15,438 bases of DNA from Opitutaceae bacterium (lineage in GTDB: Bacteria > Verrucomicrobiota > Verrucomicrobiae > Opitutales > Opitutaceae), in NCBI GenBank assembly GCA_031266495.1, contig JAISAX010000322.1, positions 1-15,438 of the forward strand, given 5' to 3'. This document shows positions 1-6,488 of this stretch, one piece after another. Within the stretch, counting starts at the first letter, position 1. Each line of letters starts with the position of its first letter. Under the pieces are notes generated by a model. That model was not told the DNA's origin. It saw nothing but the letters and a program-made list of their open reading frames with translations, and did not search any database. A program made the position numbers and the translations under genes.

Positions 1-55
<55 letters not shown>

Positions 56-87
56 ACCCCCACACCGACCCACCCCCAGACACACAC

Positions 88-1473
88 TCACCCCTGTTGC
101 TGTTGCGTGGGAGGAGGCGGGAAGACGGCGTTCTGGCGGAGTCCGGGGGCGATGATTTTGCCGAGGAGGTAGTGCTTGCGATCCGGATACCAGATGACGG
201 GGTTGCCATCGACGAATTCAAAACTCGAATACATGGCAAGGTCGCAGCGGTTGTTCAGGTTCACGCCGTCGCAATCGAACCAGGAAACGGGGCTGGAGAA
301 CACGAGCGGTTGCCGGGCGGCTGCGCCGGCGTATTTTGCGAAGGAGAGATAAATGGGACGTCGCGTCTCGTTGCTATGGGGGATCCACGGGCCGAAGTGG
401 CCGTCGTGGTTGTGGTAAAGGAAGACGTATTCGCCCGCGGCGGCGTCGAGCGTGTAGCAGGGGCAGGGGCTGATGGAGTGCGCGATGACGGGCAGGCCGT
501 CGCCGTAGCGCAGGGGTTCGGGCGGGGTCCAGGTTTCGCCGCCGTCGGCGCTCAGGCTCCAGGCGGGGTGCCCGGCGACGGTGCGCATGATCGTGAAGAG
601 GCGTCCGTCGGGGAGCGCGTTGAGCGTGGGTTCCTGGAGGACGGTGGAGTCGGGCGCTCCGGGCGGCGGGTAGCGCAGCGATTTCCCGGCGGTCAGGAGC
701 GTGACGCGCAGTTCGCCCGCGGACGGGTTGTCGTCGATGTTCTCGAAGCGCAGGAAATCCACGACGCTCGGATAGTGAAACCAGTGTTTGCTGGTGGCTG
801 ACATCCGTGAGGGACTCACCCATCGCGTCAGTCCGGCAAGGTAACGTCCGCCGCCGCGCGCGCCCGCCGTGCCGTTCGCGGCGCCGTCCGTGGCGCCGCC
901 AAAGCGTAGTGGTTTTTGCCATACGATTCCGCTGGGGGGAATGGTTTCGTCGGGGTTGTCGTATTCGCTGCGGGGCAGGTTGACGCGCTCCGGCGTGGAC
1001 CATGTGGCGCCGTTGTCGTCGGAAAAAATCGCCGCGAACCAGCCGGTCGTGTGTGTGAAAAGGTCGTTCACGCCGGCGTGCTGGCTGAAGAGGACGTAGA
1101 TGCGCCCTGTTTTGCTCACGAGCGGGAAGGCCCAACTGCACATTCCCTTGCCGGTTTCCGGACAAAAATCCGCGCCAGCGATGATGCGCGGTTTCGTCCA
1201 GGTTTTTCCATGCGCGTCGCTTTCGGCGAAGGCGATGTGCTGGTTGCACTGGCCTTCGTGGCCGGATTGCGTCCAGACGGCGGCAAGGGAGTCGTCGGCG
1301 CGGCGAAACACGAGGAAGTGTTCGTTGGCGGCGTCGGGCATCCGGGGGTTGTCACCGCTCGGGATGAAGGTGATGTAATCGGGCCGCGTGCGGCGGAGTT
1401 CGGGGTTCCGGTTTTCTTCCGGCGTCGGAAGCGCGGTGGTGGCGGAGAGGTCTGTCTGTCCTTTTATGTTCAT
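88..1473 (-). CDS. BNR/Asp-box sialidase-like exo-glycosidase (461 aa)
   Basis: Likely a six-bladed beta-propeller of the sialidase (BNR_2) superfamily, which releases terminal sugars from glycans. Three Asp boxes of the form S-x-D-x-G-x-T-W are visible at residues 85-92 (SDAHGKTW), 151-158 (SDDNGATW) and 308-315 (SADGGETW). No signal peptide is seen, so as annotated the protein would be cytoplasmic and may act on imported oligosaccharides. The C-terminus ends in a Pro4 and Gln4 tail next to the poly-C edge. I chose ATG at 1473. The frame stays open upstream to a GTG at 1602, but that extension is encoded by the CT/C repeat and the end of the neighbouring gene. There is no Shine-Dalgarno sequence. 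It lies 59 bp downstream of the lyxose isomerase-like gene and is probably co-transcribed with it. Family confidence is high; true sialic-acid specificity is uncertain because many Planctomycetes/Verrucomicrobia homologues are of unknown substrate. Confidence 0.85.
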   Translation of the reverse strand: MNIKGQTDLSATTALPTPEENRNPELRRTRPDYITFIPSGDNPRMPDAANEHFLVFRRADDSLAAVWTQSGHEGQCNQHIAFAESDAHGKTWTKPRIIAGADFCPETGKGMCSWAFPLVSKTGRIYVLFSQHAGVNDLFTHTTGWFAAIFSDDNGATWSTPERVNLPRSEYDNPDETIPPSGIVWQKPLRFGGATDGAANGTAGARGGGRYLAGLTRWVSPSRMSATSKHWFHYPSVVDFLRFENIDDNPSAGELRVTLLTAGKSLRYPPPGAPDSTVLQEPTLNALPDGRLFTIMRTVAGHPAWSLSADGGETWTPPEPLRYGDGLPVIAHSISPCPCYTLDAAAGEYVFLYHNHDGHFGPWIPHSNETRRPIYLSFAKYAGAAARQPLVFSSPVSWFDCDGVNLNNRCDLAMYSSFEFVDGNPVIWYPDRKHYLLGKIIAPGLRQNAVFPPPPTQQQQG

Positions 1474-1491
1474 GTGCGCGAGTGGAGTGAA

Positions 1492-1525
<34 letters not shown>

Positions 1526-1532
1526 AGGGAGT

Positions 1533-2330
1533 TCAGTTTGCGGCCATTTCGCGGGCGGGTGACGCGGCGGATTTGAGGGTGGCGCGCGGGTATTCGTTGC
1601 ACAGATACGTCTCGCGCGGTTCGTCCTCGACGATTTCGGGATAGCGGGCGGACCAGTCGTCGATGAAACAGTTGTCATTGTAATCGTCGCACACGGTGGA
1701 AATTTCTCCGCTCACGGTGTAGCCGACGCCATCAATGCGCAGTCCGGTGCCTTCCTCGGCCCAGAATTGATGAAAGGTGGAGGGCGGGATGGCGATGCTT
1801 TCGCCGGGACGCAGGCGGATTTTTTCCCCGGCGGCAAAAGTCCGGCGCACGCCGTCCACGGAGGCGTTGATGGCGGCGCCGCGGGCGTCGGGCATCCCGT
1901 CCTGGCCGATGCGGTGAAGGGCGACGATGACGTTGCCGCCGCCCCGGTTGATGATGTCTTCGCGTTTGTTGAGGTGGTAGTGGATGGGGGAGCGCTGGTT
2001 TTCCGGCTCGATCAGGAATTTTTCGGCGTAGGGTTTCGGGTAACGCGCGTCCTTGTGTAACGGGAGTCCGTTACGCATGGTGAACAGGGTGCGCCCGAGT
2101 TCGTGGAATTTCCGGCTGCCGAAGTCCGTGACGTCCCAGCCGAGGGCGCAGTCGCGGATTTCGTCGGCTTCGGGTCCGGTGTTTTCCCAGCGGGCGGGGG
2201 TCCAGCCGGCAAAGGCGGGCAAGTGGATGCCGAGGCGTTCAAGCACTTCTCGCGAGACGCGGATGGAGGCGTTGATGGTGGACCGGCTCAGGGGGTCATG
2301 CCCGCGTGGCGTCAGAAATGCGGATAGCAT
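1533..2330 (-). CDS. D-lyxose ketol-isomerase-like cupin (265 aa)
   Basis: Resembles the D-lyxose/D-mannose isomerase family (YdaE type, EC 5.3.1.15), a metal-dependent cupin interconverting D-lyxose with D-xylulose and often D-mannose with D-fructose. The N-terminal signature RSTINASI is at residues 16-23. Cupin metal ligands are probably His117, His119 and Glu124 in the PIHYHLNKREDII block, with His187 in STFHQFW. The block GEISTVCDDYNDN (208-220) is also typical. The family length is about 225-230 residues, so this copy has short extra tails. ATG 2330 was chosen because it precedes the conserved start region; the open frame reaches 2477 but runs through the promoter and the poly-G tract. 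No Shine-Dalgarno is seen. It is first in a unit with the sialidase-like gene and divergent from the GntR gene, which probably controls it. Exact sugar specificity is inference. Confidence 0.85.
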   Translation of the reverse strand: MLSAFLTPRGHDPLSRSTINASIRVSREVLERLGIHLPAFAGWTPARWENTGPEADEIRDCALGWDVTDFGSRKFHELGRTLFTMRNGLPLHKDARYPKPYAEKFLIEPENQRSPIHYHLNKREDIINRGGGNVIVALHRIGQDGMPDARGAAINASVDGVRRTFAAGEKIRLRPGESIAIPPSTFHQFWAEEGTGLRIDGVGYTVSGEISTVCDDYNDNCFIDDWSARYPEIVEDEPRETYLCNEYPRATLKSAASPAREMAAN

Positions 2331-2345
2331 ATTGGGTGGATGGAA

Positions 2346-2355
2346 TGATCGATCA
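2346..2355. promoter_or_regulatory. Perfect palindrome TGATCGATCA upstream of lyxose isomerase gene
   Basis: TGATCGATCA lies 15 bp upstream of the isomerase ATG (2330). A degenerate copy (TGATCGATTG) is at 2462-2471 near the GntR start, and a second perfect copy is at 3590-3599 upstream of the SGNH hydrolase gene. The shared position in promoter regions suggests an operator for a local regulator, but this is inference. Confidence 0.35.
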
Positions 2356-2440
2356 AAGGCCGTCCAGGCAAGCCAAAAGTTTTGAATCCGGAAAAAATCT
2401 GGCAGGCAGGCCGACGGAAGAGGCTGCGCAAGGATAGTCT

Positions 2441-2452
2441 CCCCCCCCCCCC
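2441..2452. repeat. C12 homopolymer in divergent promoter region
   Basis: Twelve consecutive C lie between the divergent isomerase and GntR genes, three bases before a TTGACA box (2456-2461) and 46 bp before the GntR ATG. Length changes here would alter the spacing of elements in both promoters. Confidence 0.9.
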
Positions 2453-2455
2453 TGG

Positions 2456-2484
2456 TTGACATGATCGATTGTTGCACATTGATT
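2456..2484 (+). promoter_or_regulatory. Possible sigma-70 promoter for GntR regulator
   Basis: A perfect -35 box TTGACA (2456-2461) is followed after 17 bp by a weak -10 candidate TTGATT (2479-2484, three of six matches), 14 bp before the chosen ATG. The TGT-N3-ACA operator candidate sits between the two boxes, as expected for autorepression. The -10 is poor, so confidence is low. Confidence 0.3.
2469..2479. promoter_or_regulatory. Candidate GntR/FCD operator (TTGTTGCACAT)
   Basis: The core TGT-TGC-ACA (2470-2478) fits the TGT-N3-ACA dyad typical of FCD-type GntR operators (compare the FadR pattern TGGT-N3-ACCA). It lies 20 bp before the GntR ATG, between the candidate -35 and -10 boxes. Binding of the adjacent regulator here is inference. 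Confidence 0.35.
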
Positions 2485-2498
2485 CACTGTCCAAAGCA

Positions 2499-3302
2499 AT
2501 GAACCTGAGCCATACCGATTTCGGAGAGAATGAACCGTTCGAGACCAGCGCCGTGCGACTGTATCATGAATTGCAGCACGAGATTCTGGCGGGGAAACTC
2601 CATCCTGGAGCACGCCTGGTGCGCCGGGAGTTGTGCTCGCGGTTCGGGTTGAGCCAGTCAACAATCACGGAGGCATTGTGGCGGCTGGAAAGCGACGGGC
2701 TGGTGGAGAGCGCGCCGATGTATGGCACCCGGGTCTGCGAGATTTCGCCGGAGCGCACACGCGGCGAACATGTTTTGCGCGAGGCGCTTGAGTGTCAGAT
2801 CGCCCGCGAGGTGGCCGAGGTACTTCATCCTTGCGACGAGCCGCGCCTGCTCGATCTGGCCGACAAGGTGGACGCCACCATGAGGGCGGACGAGATGATG
2901 AAGGCTGGAGCAACGTATTCCGGCGAGGGCATGGAGTTGCATCGTTCGTTTCACACGGCGCTGGCGGAGGTTACGGGAATCGATCTTCTCATCAGGGAGG
3001 TCGATCGGCAATGGCGGCGGCATCTGGTTCTTTTTAACTGGATAAGTTCCAGGATGATGCCTGTTCCCGATGGCTGGCACCGCACGCTGCTCGTGGAAAT
3101 TTTCTCGCGCGATCCGGACCGCGCGGAGCGCGCAATGCGAACCCACGTCCGGTACGGGCGCGCGAACCAGTTGCAGGTTCTGGCGGAAATCCGCCGGGAC
3201 CATCAGGCGGCAGCCAATACGCCTGGGGAAAACGCGACGAAACCGACGAGGTCGGACGTGGTTCGTTCCGCCCGTCCACGCCTTGGCGGGAAACCTCGAT
3301 AG
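2499..3302 (+). CDS. GntR-family transcriptional regulator, FCD subfamily (267 aa)
   Basis: A one-component regulator with an N-terminal winged helix-turn-helix (residues about 17-82; the RRELCSRFGLSQSTITEALWRLESDGLVE block is the recognition region) and a C-terminal all-helical FCD ligand-binding domain (about 90-225). Likely FCD metal or ligand residues are the histidines in LHRSFH (148, 152), His194 and His216. FCD regulators usually sense sugar acids or other organic acids. The start is ATG 2499. An in-frame TTG at 2469 would add ten residues and would lie inside the putative operator, so it is less likely. There is no Shine-Dalgarno. The last 30 or so residues are basic and not conserved-looking. 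It is divergent from the isomerase/sialidase unit and is the obvious candidate to control it. Confidence 0.9.
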   Translation: MNLSHTDFGENEPFETSAVRLYHELQHEILAGKLHPGARLVRRELCSRFGLSQSTITEALWRLESDGLVESAPMYGTRVCEISPERTRGEHVLREALECQIAREVAEVLHPCDEPRLLDLADKVDATMRADEMMKAGATYSGEGMELHRSFHTALAEVTGIDLLIREVDRQWRRHLVLFNWISSRMMPVPDGWHRTLLVEIFSRDPDRAERAMRTHVRYGRANQLQVLAEIRRDHQAAANTPGENATKPTRSDVVRSARPRLGGKPR

Positions 3303-3340
3303 CGTGTTTGCCGGAAACCGGGAGAAATCCGGAAAAACGA

Positions 3341-3371
3341 GGTGCAAAGAGGCGCAAGGGGCGCAAGGGGC
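3341..3371. repeat. Short tandem repeat GGCGCAAGGG-like
   Basis: Three degenerate units of about 10 bp (GGTGCAAAGA, GGCGCAAGGG, GCGCAAGGGG) follow the GntR gene. This style of repeat is often scattered between genes in Verrucomicrobia and Planctomycetes, and gives spurious small ORFs. It is noncoding as far as can be seen. Confidence 0.6.
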
Positions 3372-3444
3372 CGCGCACAAATAACGTACTCGATTTGACA
3401 CGGAGAACCTGGAGCGGCGGAGTCGCAACCAAAGCAGAAGAGGA

Positions 3445-3529
3445 GCCCACGAAACACACGAAATGACACGAAAGAAAAACCATCGGATTTCTGCCTTTTT
3501 TTTCGTGTCCGTTCGTGTGTTTCGTGGGC
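3445..3529. repeat. Long inverted repeat (29-bp arms, 27-base loop)
   Basis: The left arm 3445-3473 starts GCCCACGAAACACACGAA. The right arm 3501-3529 is its reverse complement with 27 of 29 positions matching. The loop 3474-3500 ends in a T-rich stretch. The structure is in the 440-bp gap between the GntR and SGNH genes. It looks like one copy of a dispersed palindromic repeat (its translation, with SFRVFRG on one strand, is a familiar spurious ORF), and it may also act as a terminator for the GntR gene. The rest of this gap (3303-3743) holds the tandem repeat at 3341-3371, a TTGACA at 3395-3400 without an obvious -10, and a palindrome at 3588-3601. Confidence 0.85.
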
Positions 3530-3587
3530 CACTCTTTTGCGGCCTTTCAAAACACGCCGCTCCATAGGGAAATCATACGCGAAAGGT

Positions 3588-3601
3588 CCTGATCGATCAG
3601 G
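3588..3601. promoter_or_regulatory. Perfect 14-bp palindrome CCTGATCGATCAGG
   Basis: A perfect palindrome 142 bp upstream of the SGNH hydrolase start. Its core TGATCGATCA is identical to the palindrome at 2346-2355. Two exact copies of a 10-mer in 15 kb, both in promoter regions of the same locus, suggest a shared operator. No protein can be assigned from sequence alone. Confidence 0.35.
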
Positions 3602-3743
3602 TCGGGCACCCTGAAAACAAACCCGCGAGCCGGTTTCCCGGGCTGAAAATGATCGCCGTTGCGAATGAATCGCCGGGGGCGGCGCTTGGCGCATGATCCT
3701 GGTCTTGGTTCCGCGTTTCGACACTTCATCCGGTTTCACTCAC

Positions 3744-4454
3744 ATGCGCTCACTTTACATCATCGGCGACAGCATCTCTGTCCATTACGCTCCGTTTCTC
3801 GAAAAATACCTGCGCGGCCGCATCCGGGTCATCCATCGTGAGGGGGCCGGGGAGGCGCTGCGCAACCTCGATCTTCCGATGGGGGCCAACGCGGGGCACT
3901 CCACACGCGTGCTCGATTTTTTACGCGGAAAACAGACGCGCGGCGGCATCGATACCGACATCCTGCTGCTCAACTGCGGGCTGCATGACATCAAGACCGA
4001 TCCCGCCACCGGCGCGAAGCTCACCCCGCTCGCCGACTATTCGGCTAACCTTCACGCCATCCTTGATGTCGTCGGCGAGCTTCGTCCGAGTCCGGTCTGG
4101 GTTCGCACGACGCCGTGCGATGAGGCGGTGCACAACAAGCCTGGCATGGGGTTTCATCGCTTCGCCGCCGACGTTCACGCTTACAACGACGCGGCGGATG
4201 CCGTCATGAAAACGCACGACGTGCCGTCGATCGACCTGCACGCCTTCACGCTCAATCTCGCCACGACTCCCGACGGGCGAGACTTGTACTGCGATCACGT
4301 TCATTTTCCCCCCGAAATTCGCGAGAAGCAGGCGGCGTTCATCGCAGGCTGGCTGCTCGGCTATTCGGACGCGGCGACCAACGCATGCGCCCGGGCGAGG
4401 TCGTCGAGCGGGTCGGGACCGGGAAAAAACTCGTGGCCGACAAATCCGGCGTAG
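3744..4454 (+). CDS. SGNH/GDSL-family hydrolase (236 aa)
   Basis: A predicted esterase or deacetylase of the SGNH superfamily. Block I is IIGDSIS with nucleophile Ser10; block II Gly is near residue 51 (NAGHS); block III is LLLNCGLHD with Asn78; block V is CDHVHF with Asp184 and His187. These form the usual Ser-Gly-Asn-His set. No signal peptide is seen, so it is probably cytoplasmic, perhaps removing acetyl groups from imported sugars (inference). ATG 3744 was chosen because the GDS motif should lie about ten residues from the N-terminus; an in-frame ATG at 3693 would add 17 unlike residues. No Shine-Dalgarno. The last 30 residues are low-complexity and overlap by 94 bp the convergent TIM-barrel gene, so the native C-terminus may be shorter or the frame has run past an ancestral stop. 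Confidence 0.85.
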   Translation: MRSLYIIGDSISVHYAPFLEKYLRGRIRVIHREGAGEALRNLDLPMGANAGHSTRVLDFLRGKQTRGGIDTDILLLNCGLHDIKTDPATGAKLTPLADYSANLHAILDVVGELRPSPVWVRTTPCDEAVHNKPGMGFHRFAADVHAYNDAADAVMKTHDVPSIDLHAFTLNLATTPDGRDLYCDHVHFPPEIREKQAAFIAGWLLGYSDAATNACARARSSSGSGPGKNSWPTNPA

Positions 4455-5191
4455 CCCGTTTCCCGGATGGTCCGGAAAATGGCGGGGTAGTTGATTTCTT
4501 GTGACGCAGCGCCGTCCGGGAGCGCGGCCCCGCCGTCGATCGGGCCGCGACCGGGGTTGCCGGCGGTGTGGTAGTGGGCGAACCGGCGGTGGTCGCGGCG
4601 GATCGTGCGGATGAGGTCTCCCTCCATGATCTGCATGTGGTAGATGTCGTAGAGCAGTTTCACCGCCGGCGAATTCACCCGCTCGCAGAGCGCCACGCCC
4701 CAGGCCGTGTGATCGCACTCGTAACCGGCGTGATCGACGCGGCTGTTGAGCAACTCGACGGCAAGCGTCACGCCCGCCCGCTCCGCTTCGGGGGCGATGC
4801 GGGCGAGGGTTTCGGCGGCAATGGCGAGGCCGCCGGCGTCTCCGGAACGGCTCGTATCGGGATTCCCGTTACCGGCTCCGGTCCGGTTGCCGCTGAAACA
4901 GATCAGGACCGGGATGCGCCACTCGACGGCTTTCGCGATGCTGGCGCGAAGTTCGCCAAGAATGCGCGGCGCGTTCTCGCGGCGGTTGAGGCCGTTTTCG
5001 ATGGCGCCGTGTCCGTTGGCGGTGACGATCTCCAGGCCGTGGTCGCGGGCGCGCGGCCAGAGGGATTCGTCGATGAGTTCGACCCCCGCGTAGCCGATCC
5101 GGGCCGCGCCGGCGAGCAGGGCCTCCGGTTCGACGCCGCGGTTGGCGAACGACCACCAGGTGAAGGATTGTTTGGGGGAAGAGGTGTTCAT
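4361..5191 (-). CDS. Hydroxypyruvate isomerase-like TIM-barrel protein (276 aa)
   Basis: A sugar isomerase/epimerase of the xylose-isomerase-like TIM-barrel superfamily (AP_endonuc_2), closest in feel to the Hyi/OtnI group. Expected metal ligands are visible: Glu146 in AVELLN, Asp182 in YDIYHMQ, His208 in AHYHTAGNPGR, and Glu254 in GHEFFP. The HTAGNPGR block and INYPAIFR (233-240) are characteristic of hydroxypyruvate isomerases. The length (276) is close to the usual 255-275. This gene has one of the few plausible ribosome sites in the window, GGAG nine bases before ATG 5191. It lies downstream of the dehydrogenase gene (gap 146 bp containing a hairpin repeat) and probably works with it on a ketose or keto-sugar acid. 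The true substrate is not readable from sequence. Confidence 0.85.
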   Translation of the reverse strand: MNTSSPKQSFTWWSFANRGVEPEALLAGAARIGYAGVELIDESLWPRARDHGLEIVTANGHGAIENGLNRRENAPRILGELRASIAKAVEWRIPVLICFSGNRTGAGNGNPDTSRSGDAGGLAIAAETLARIAPEAERAGVTLAVELLNSRVDHAGYECDHTAWGVALCERVNSPAVKLLYDIYHMQIMEGDLIRTIRRDHRRFAHYHTAGNPGRGPIDGGAALPDGAASQEINYPAIFRTIRETGYAGFVGHEFFPGPDPLDDLARAHALVAASE

Positions 5192-5210
5192 GGGTTAAGG
5201 CTCCGGAGTT

Positions 5211-5295
5211 TTGAACAGAAGGTAACGAAGAAAACGAAGATGATGCCGGAAGCGGTCGAAAACATCTTCGTTTCCTTCCGTTACCTTCTGTTCAA
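5211..5295. repeat. Inverted repeat (about 32-bp arms, 20-base loop)
   Basis: The arms 5211-5242 (starting TTGAACAGAAGGTAACGAAG) and 5263-5295 are near-perfect reverse complements, differing by one inserted base and one substitution. The element fills most of the gap between two minus-strand genes (TIM-barrel isomerase and dehydrogenase). It could be a dispersed palindromic repeat, an attenuator or a processing site. There is no T-run typical of an intrinsic terminator after the arms. Confidence 0.85.
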
Positions 5296-5337
5296 TGGGT
5301 TGGTCGATGATCGGGAATCGAAGCTCCGCTCCGGCCT

Positions 5338-6393
5338 CTATGCGGCCGGCCAGTCGAAGAGGATGCCCATCGTGCGGGTGCGGTCGTTGATGGCGAGTTC
5401 GTAGGCGTCCTTGCATTGCGCCGGAGCGAAGTGGTGCGTGTTGAGTCCGGCGAGCGGGAAACGTCCGCCGCGCACGAACTCGAAAAAGCAGGCCGCCGCC
5501 AGGGGGTTGTTCCAGGCGGGAGAGTTGCGCCCGTCGTGCACGCCGACGAGCGTGAGGCCGCGCGTGATGACGTCGCCGGTGAGCGTCTGGCTGCCGGGGC
5601 TGCCCGTGTCGCCGAGGAGGACAACCGTGCCTTCGGTCGCGACGAGTCCGAAGGCGGATTTGAGGACGGCGGCGTTGCCCGTCGATTCGATCACGATGCG
5701 CGGGCGGGCGCCGCCGGTGATTTTTTCGACGGCGGCGAGCGCTTCGCTGGCGGGCGCGAGCACCGGGATGACTCCGGCCGCCGCCGCCGCCATTTGCAGG
5801 CGGGTTTCGGCCATGTCCACGCAGATCACGCGCTCCGCCCCGCTGGCCAGCGCCCAGCGGCAGGTCATCTGGCCGATGGGGCCGGCGCCAATGACCGCCA
5901 CCGTATCGCCAAGCGTGATACGGGCGGCGCGCGCGCCGTGGCCGGTGATCTTGGCGAGAGCGAACCACACGGCTTCGTCGGTCGCCACGCCTTCGGGCAC
6001 ACGGAAACAGTCGTCCGCCTTGCGCACGATATGGGACGCATGGCTGGTGCGCGAGGCGACGCGGTCGCCGGGCTTCAGCGCGCCGACTCCGCTCCCTGCC
6101 CGGAGCACCGTCCCGACAGAGGCGTAGCCGGGATAAAACGGATACCGCACCCAGTTATCCCAGTGCGTGCCGGGATCGAATTTCCGGGCATAGGCGATGG
6201 TCTCGGTGCCGGTGCTCAGGAGGGAGCGTTCGATCCGGACGAGGACTTCGTCCGCCGCGGGTTCGGCGGGAGAAAAAGGCTCGGCAATGACTTCCGATCC
6301 GCGGGGAAACACCAGCCTGAGGCCGACCGGCGAGGTTGTTCGCAAGGTGTCTTGCGAGGTTTTTTGCGAAGTTTTTTGCGAGATGTCTTTCAT
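5338..6393 (-). CDS. Medium-chain dehydrogenase/reductase, zinc-ligand-poor (351 aa)
   Basis: An NAD(P)-dependent oxidoreductase of the MDR (alcohol dehydrogenase-like) superfamily. The N-terminal GroES-like catalytic domain spans about 24-150 and the Rossmann domain about 160-300, with VIGAGPIGQ (167-175) and an acidic residue in ICVDMAET (Asp193) that favours NAD. At the place where zinc MDRs have the catalytic Cys, it reads SLLSTGTET (58-66). The GTE pattern occurs in MDR relatives that lack the canonical zinc site, so the chemistry may be non-zinc. Residues 5-16 contain a small repeat (SQKTSQKTSQDT) encoded by a 12-bp tandem repeat. I chose ATG 6393; an earlier in-frame ATG at 6543 would run into the divergent AraC gene. 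It is divergent from the AraC regulator and upstream of the TIM-barrel isomerase. Likely role is oxidation of a sugar or sugar alcohol. Confidence 0.85.
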   Translation of the reverse strand: MKDISQKTSQKTSQDTLRTTSPVGLRLVFPRGSEVIAEPFSPAEPAADEVLVRIERSLLSTGTETIAYARKFDPGTHWDNWVRYPFYPGYASVGTVLRAGSGVGALKPGDRVASRTSHASHIVRKADDCFRVPEGVATDEAVWFALAKITGHGARAARITLGDTVAVIGAGPIGQMTCRWALASGAERVICVDMAETRLQMAAAAAGVIPVLAPASEALAAVEKITGGARPRIVIESTGNAAVLKSAFGLVATEGTVVLLGDTGSPGSQTLTGDVITRGLTLVGVHDGRNSPAWNNPLAAACFFEFVRGGRFPLAGLNTHHFAPAQCKDAYELAINDRTRTMGILFDWPAA

Positions 6394-6488
6394 GCCGGGG
6401 CAACGTGCCGCCGGCGGCGGGCGGAGGCGAGCGGAGGTATTGGCGTTTGTTTGTGAAATTCGGCTTTGCAGGACCGCCCCGTCCGGAC
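6394..6488. promoter_or_regulatory. Divergent promoter region, dehydrogenase/AraC
   Basis: This 95-bp gap separates the starts of the dehydrogenase (-) and the AraC regulator (+), so it must hold both promoters and probably the AraC binding sites. It is GC-rich on the dehydrogenase side and AT-richer at about 6439-6466. I could not identify convincing -35/-10 boxes or direct repeats. Confidence 0.4.

Noticed and set aside
2331..2477. Upstream extension of the lyxose isomerase gene to 2477
   Set aside because: It would run through the poly-G tract and the divergent promoter; the conserved family start lies just after ATG 2330.
3203..3739. Small protein with HETHERTRK and SFRVFRG on the minus strand
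   Set aside because: It is read through the inverted repeat at 3445-3529 and is a common kind of spurious ORF.
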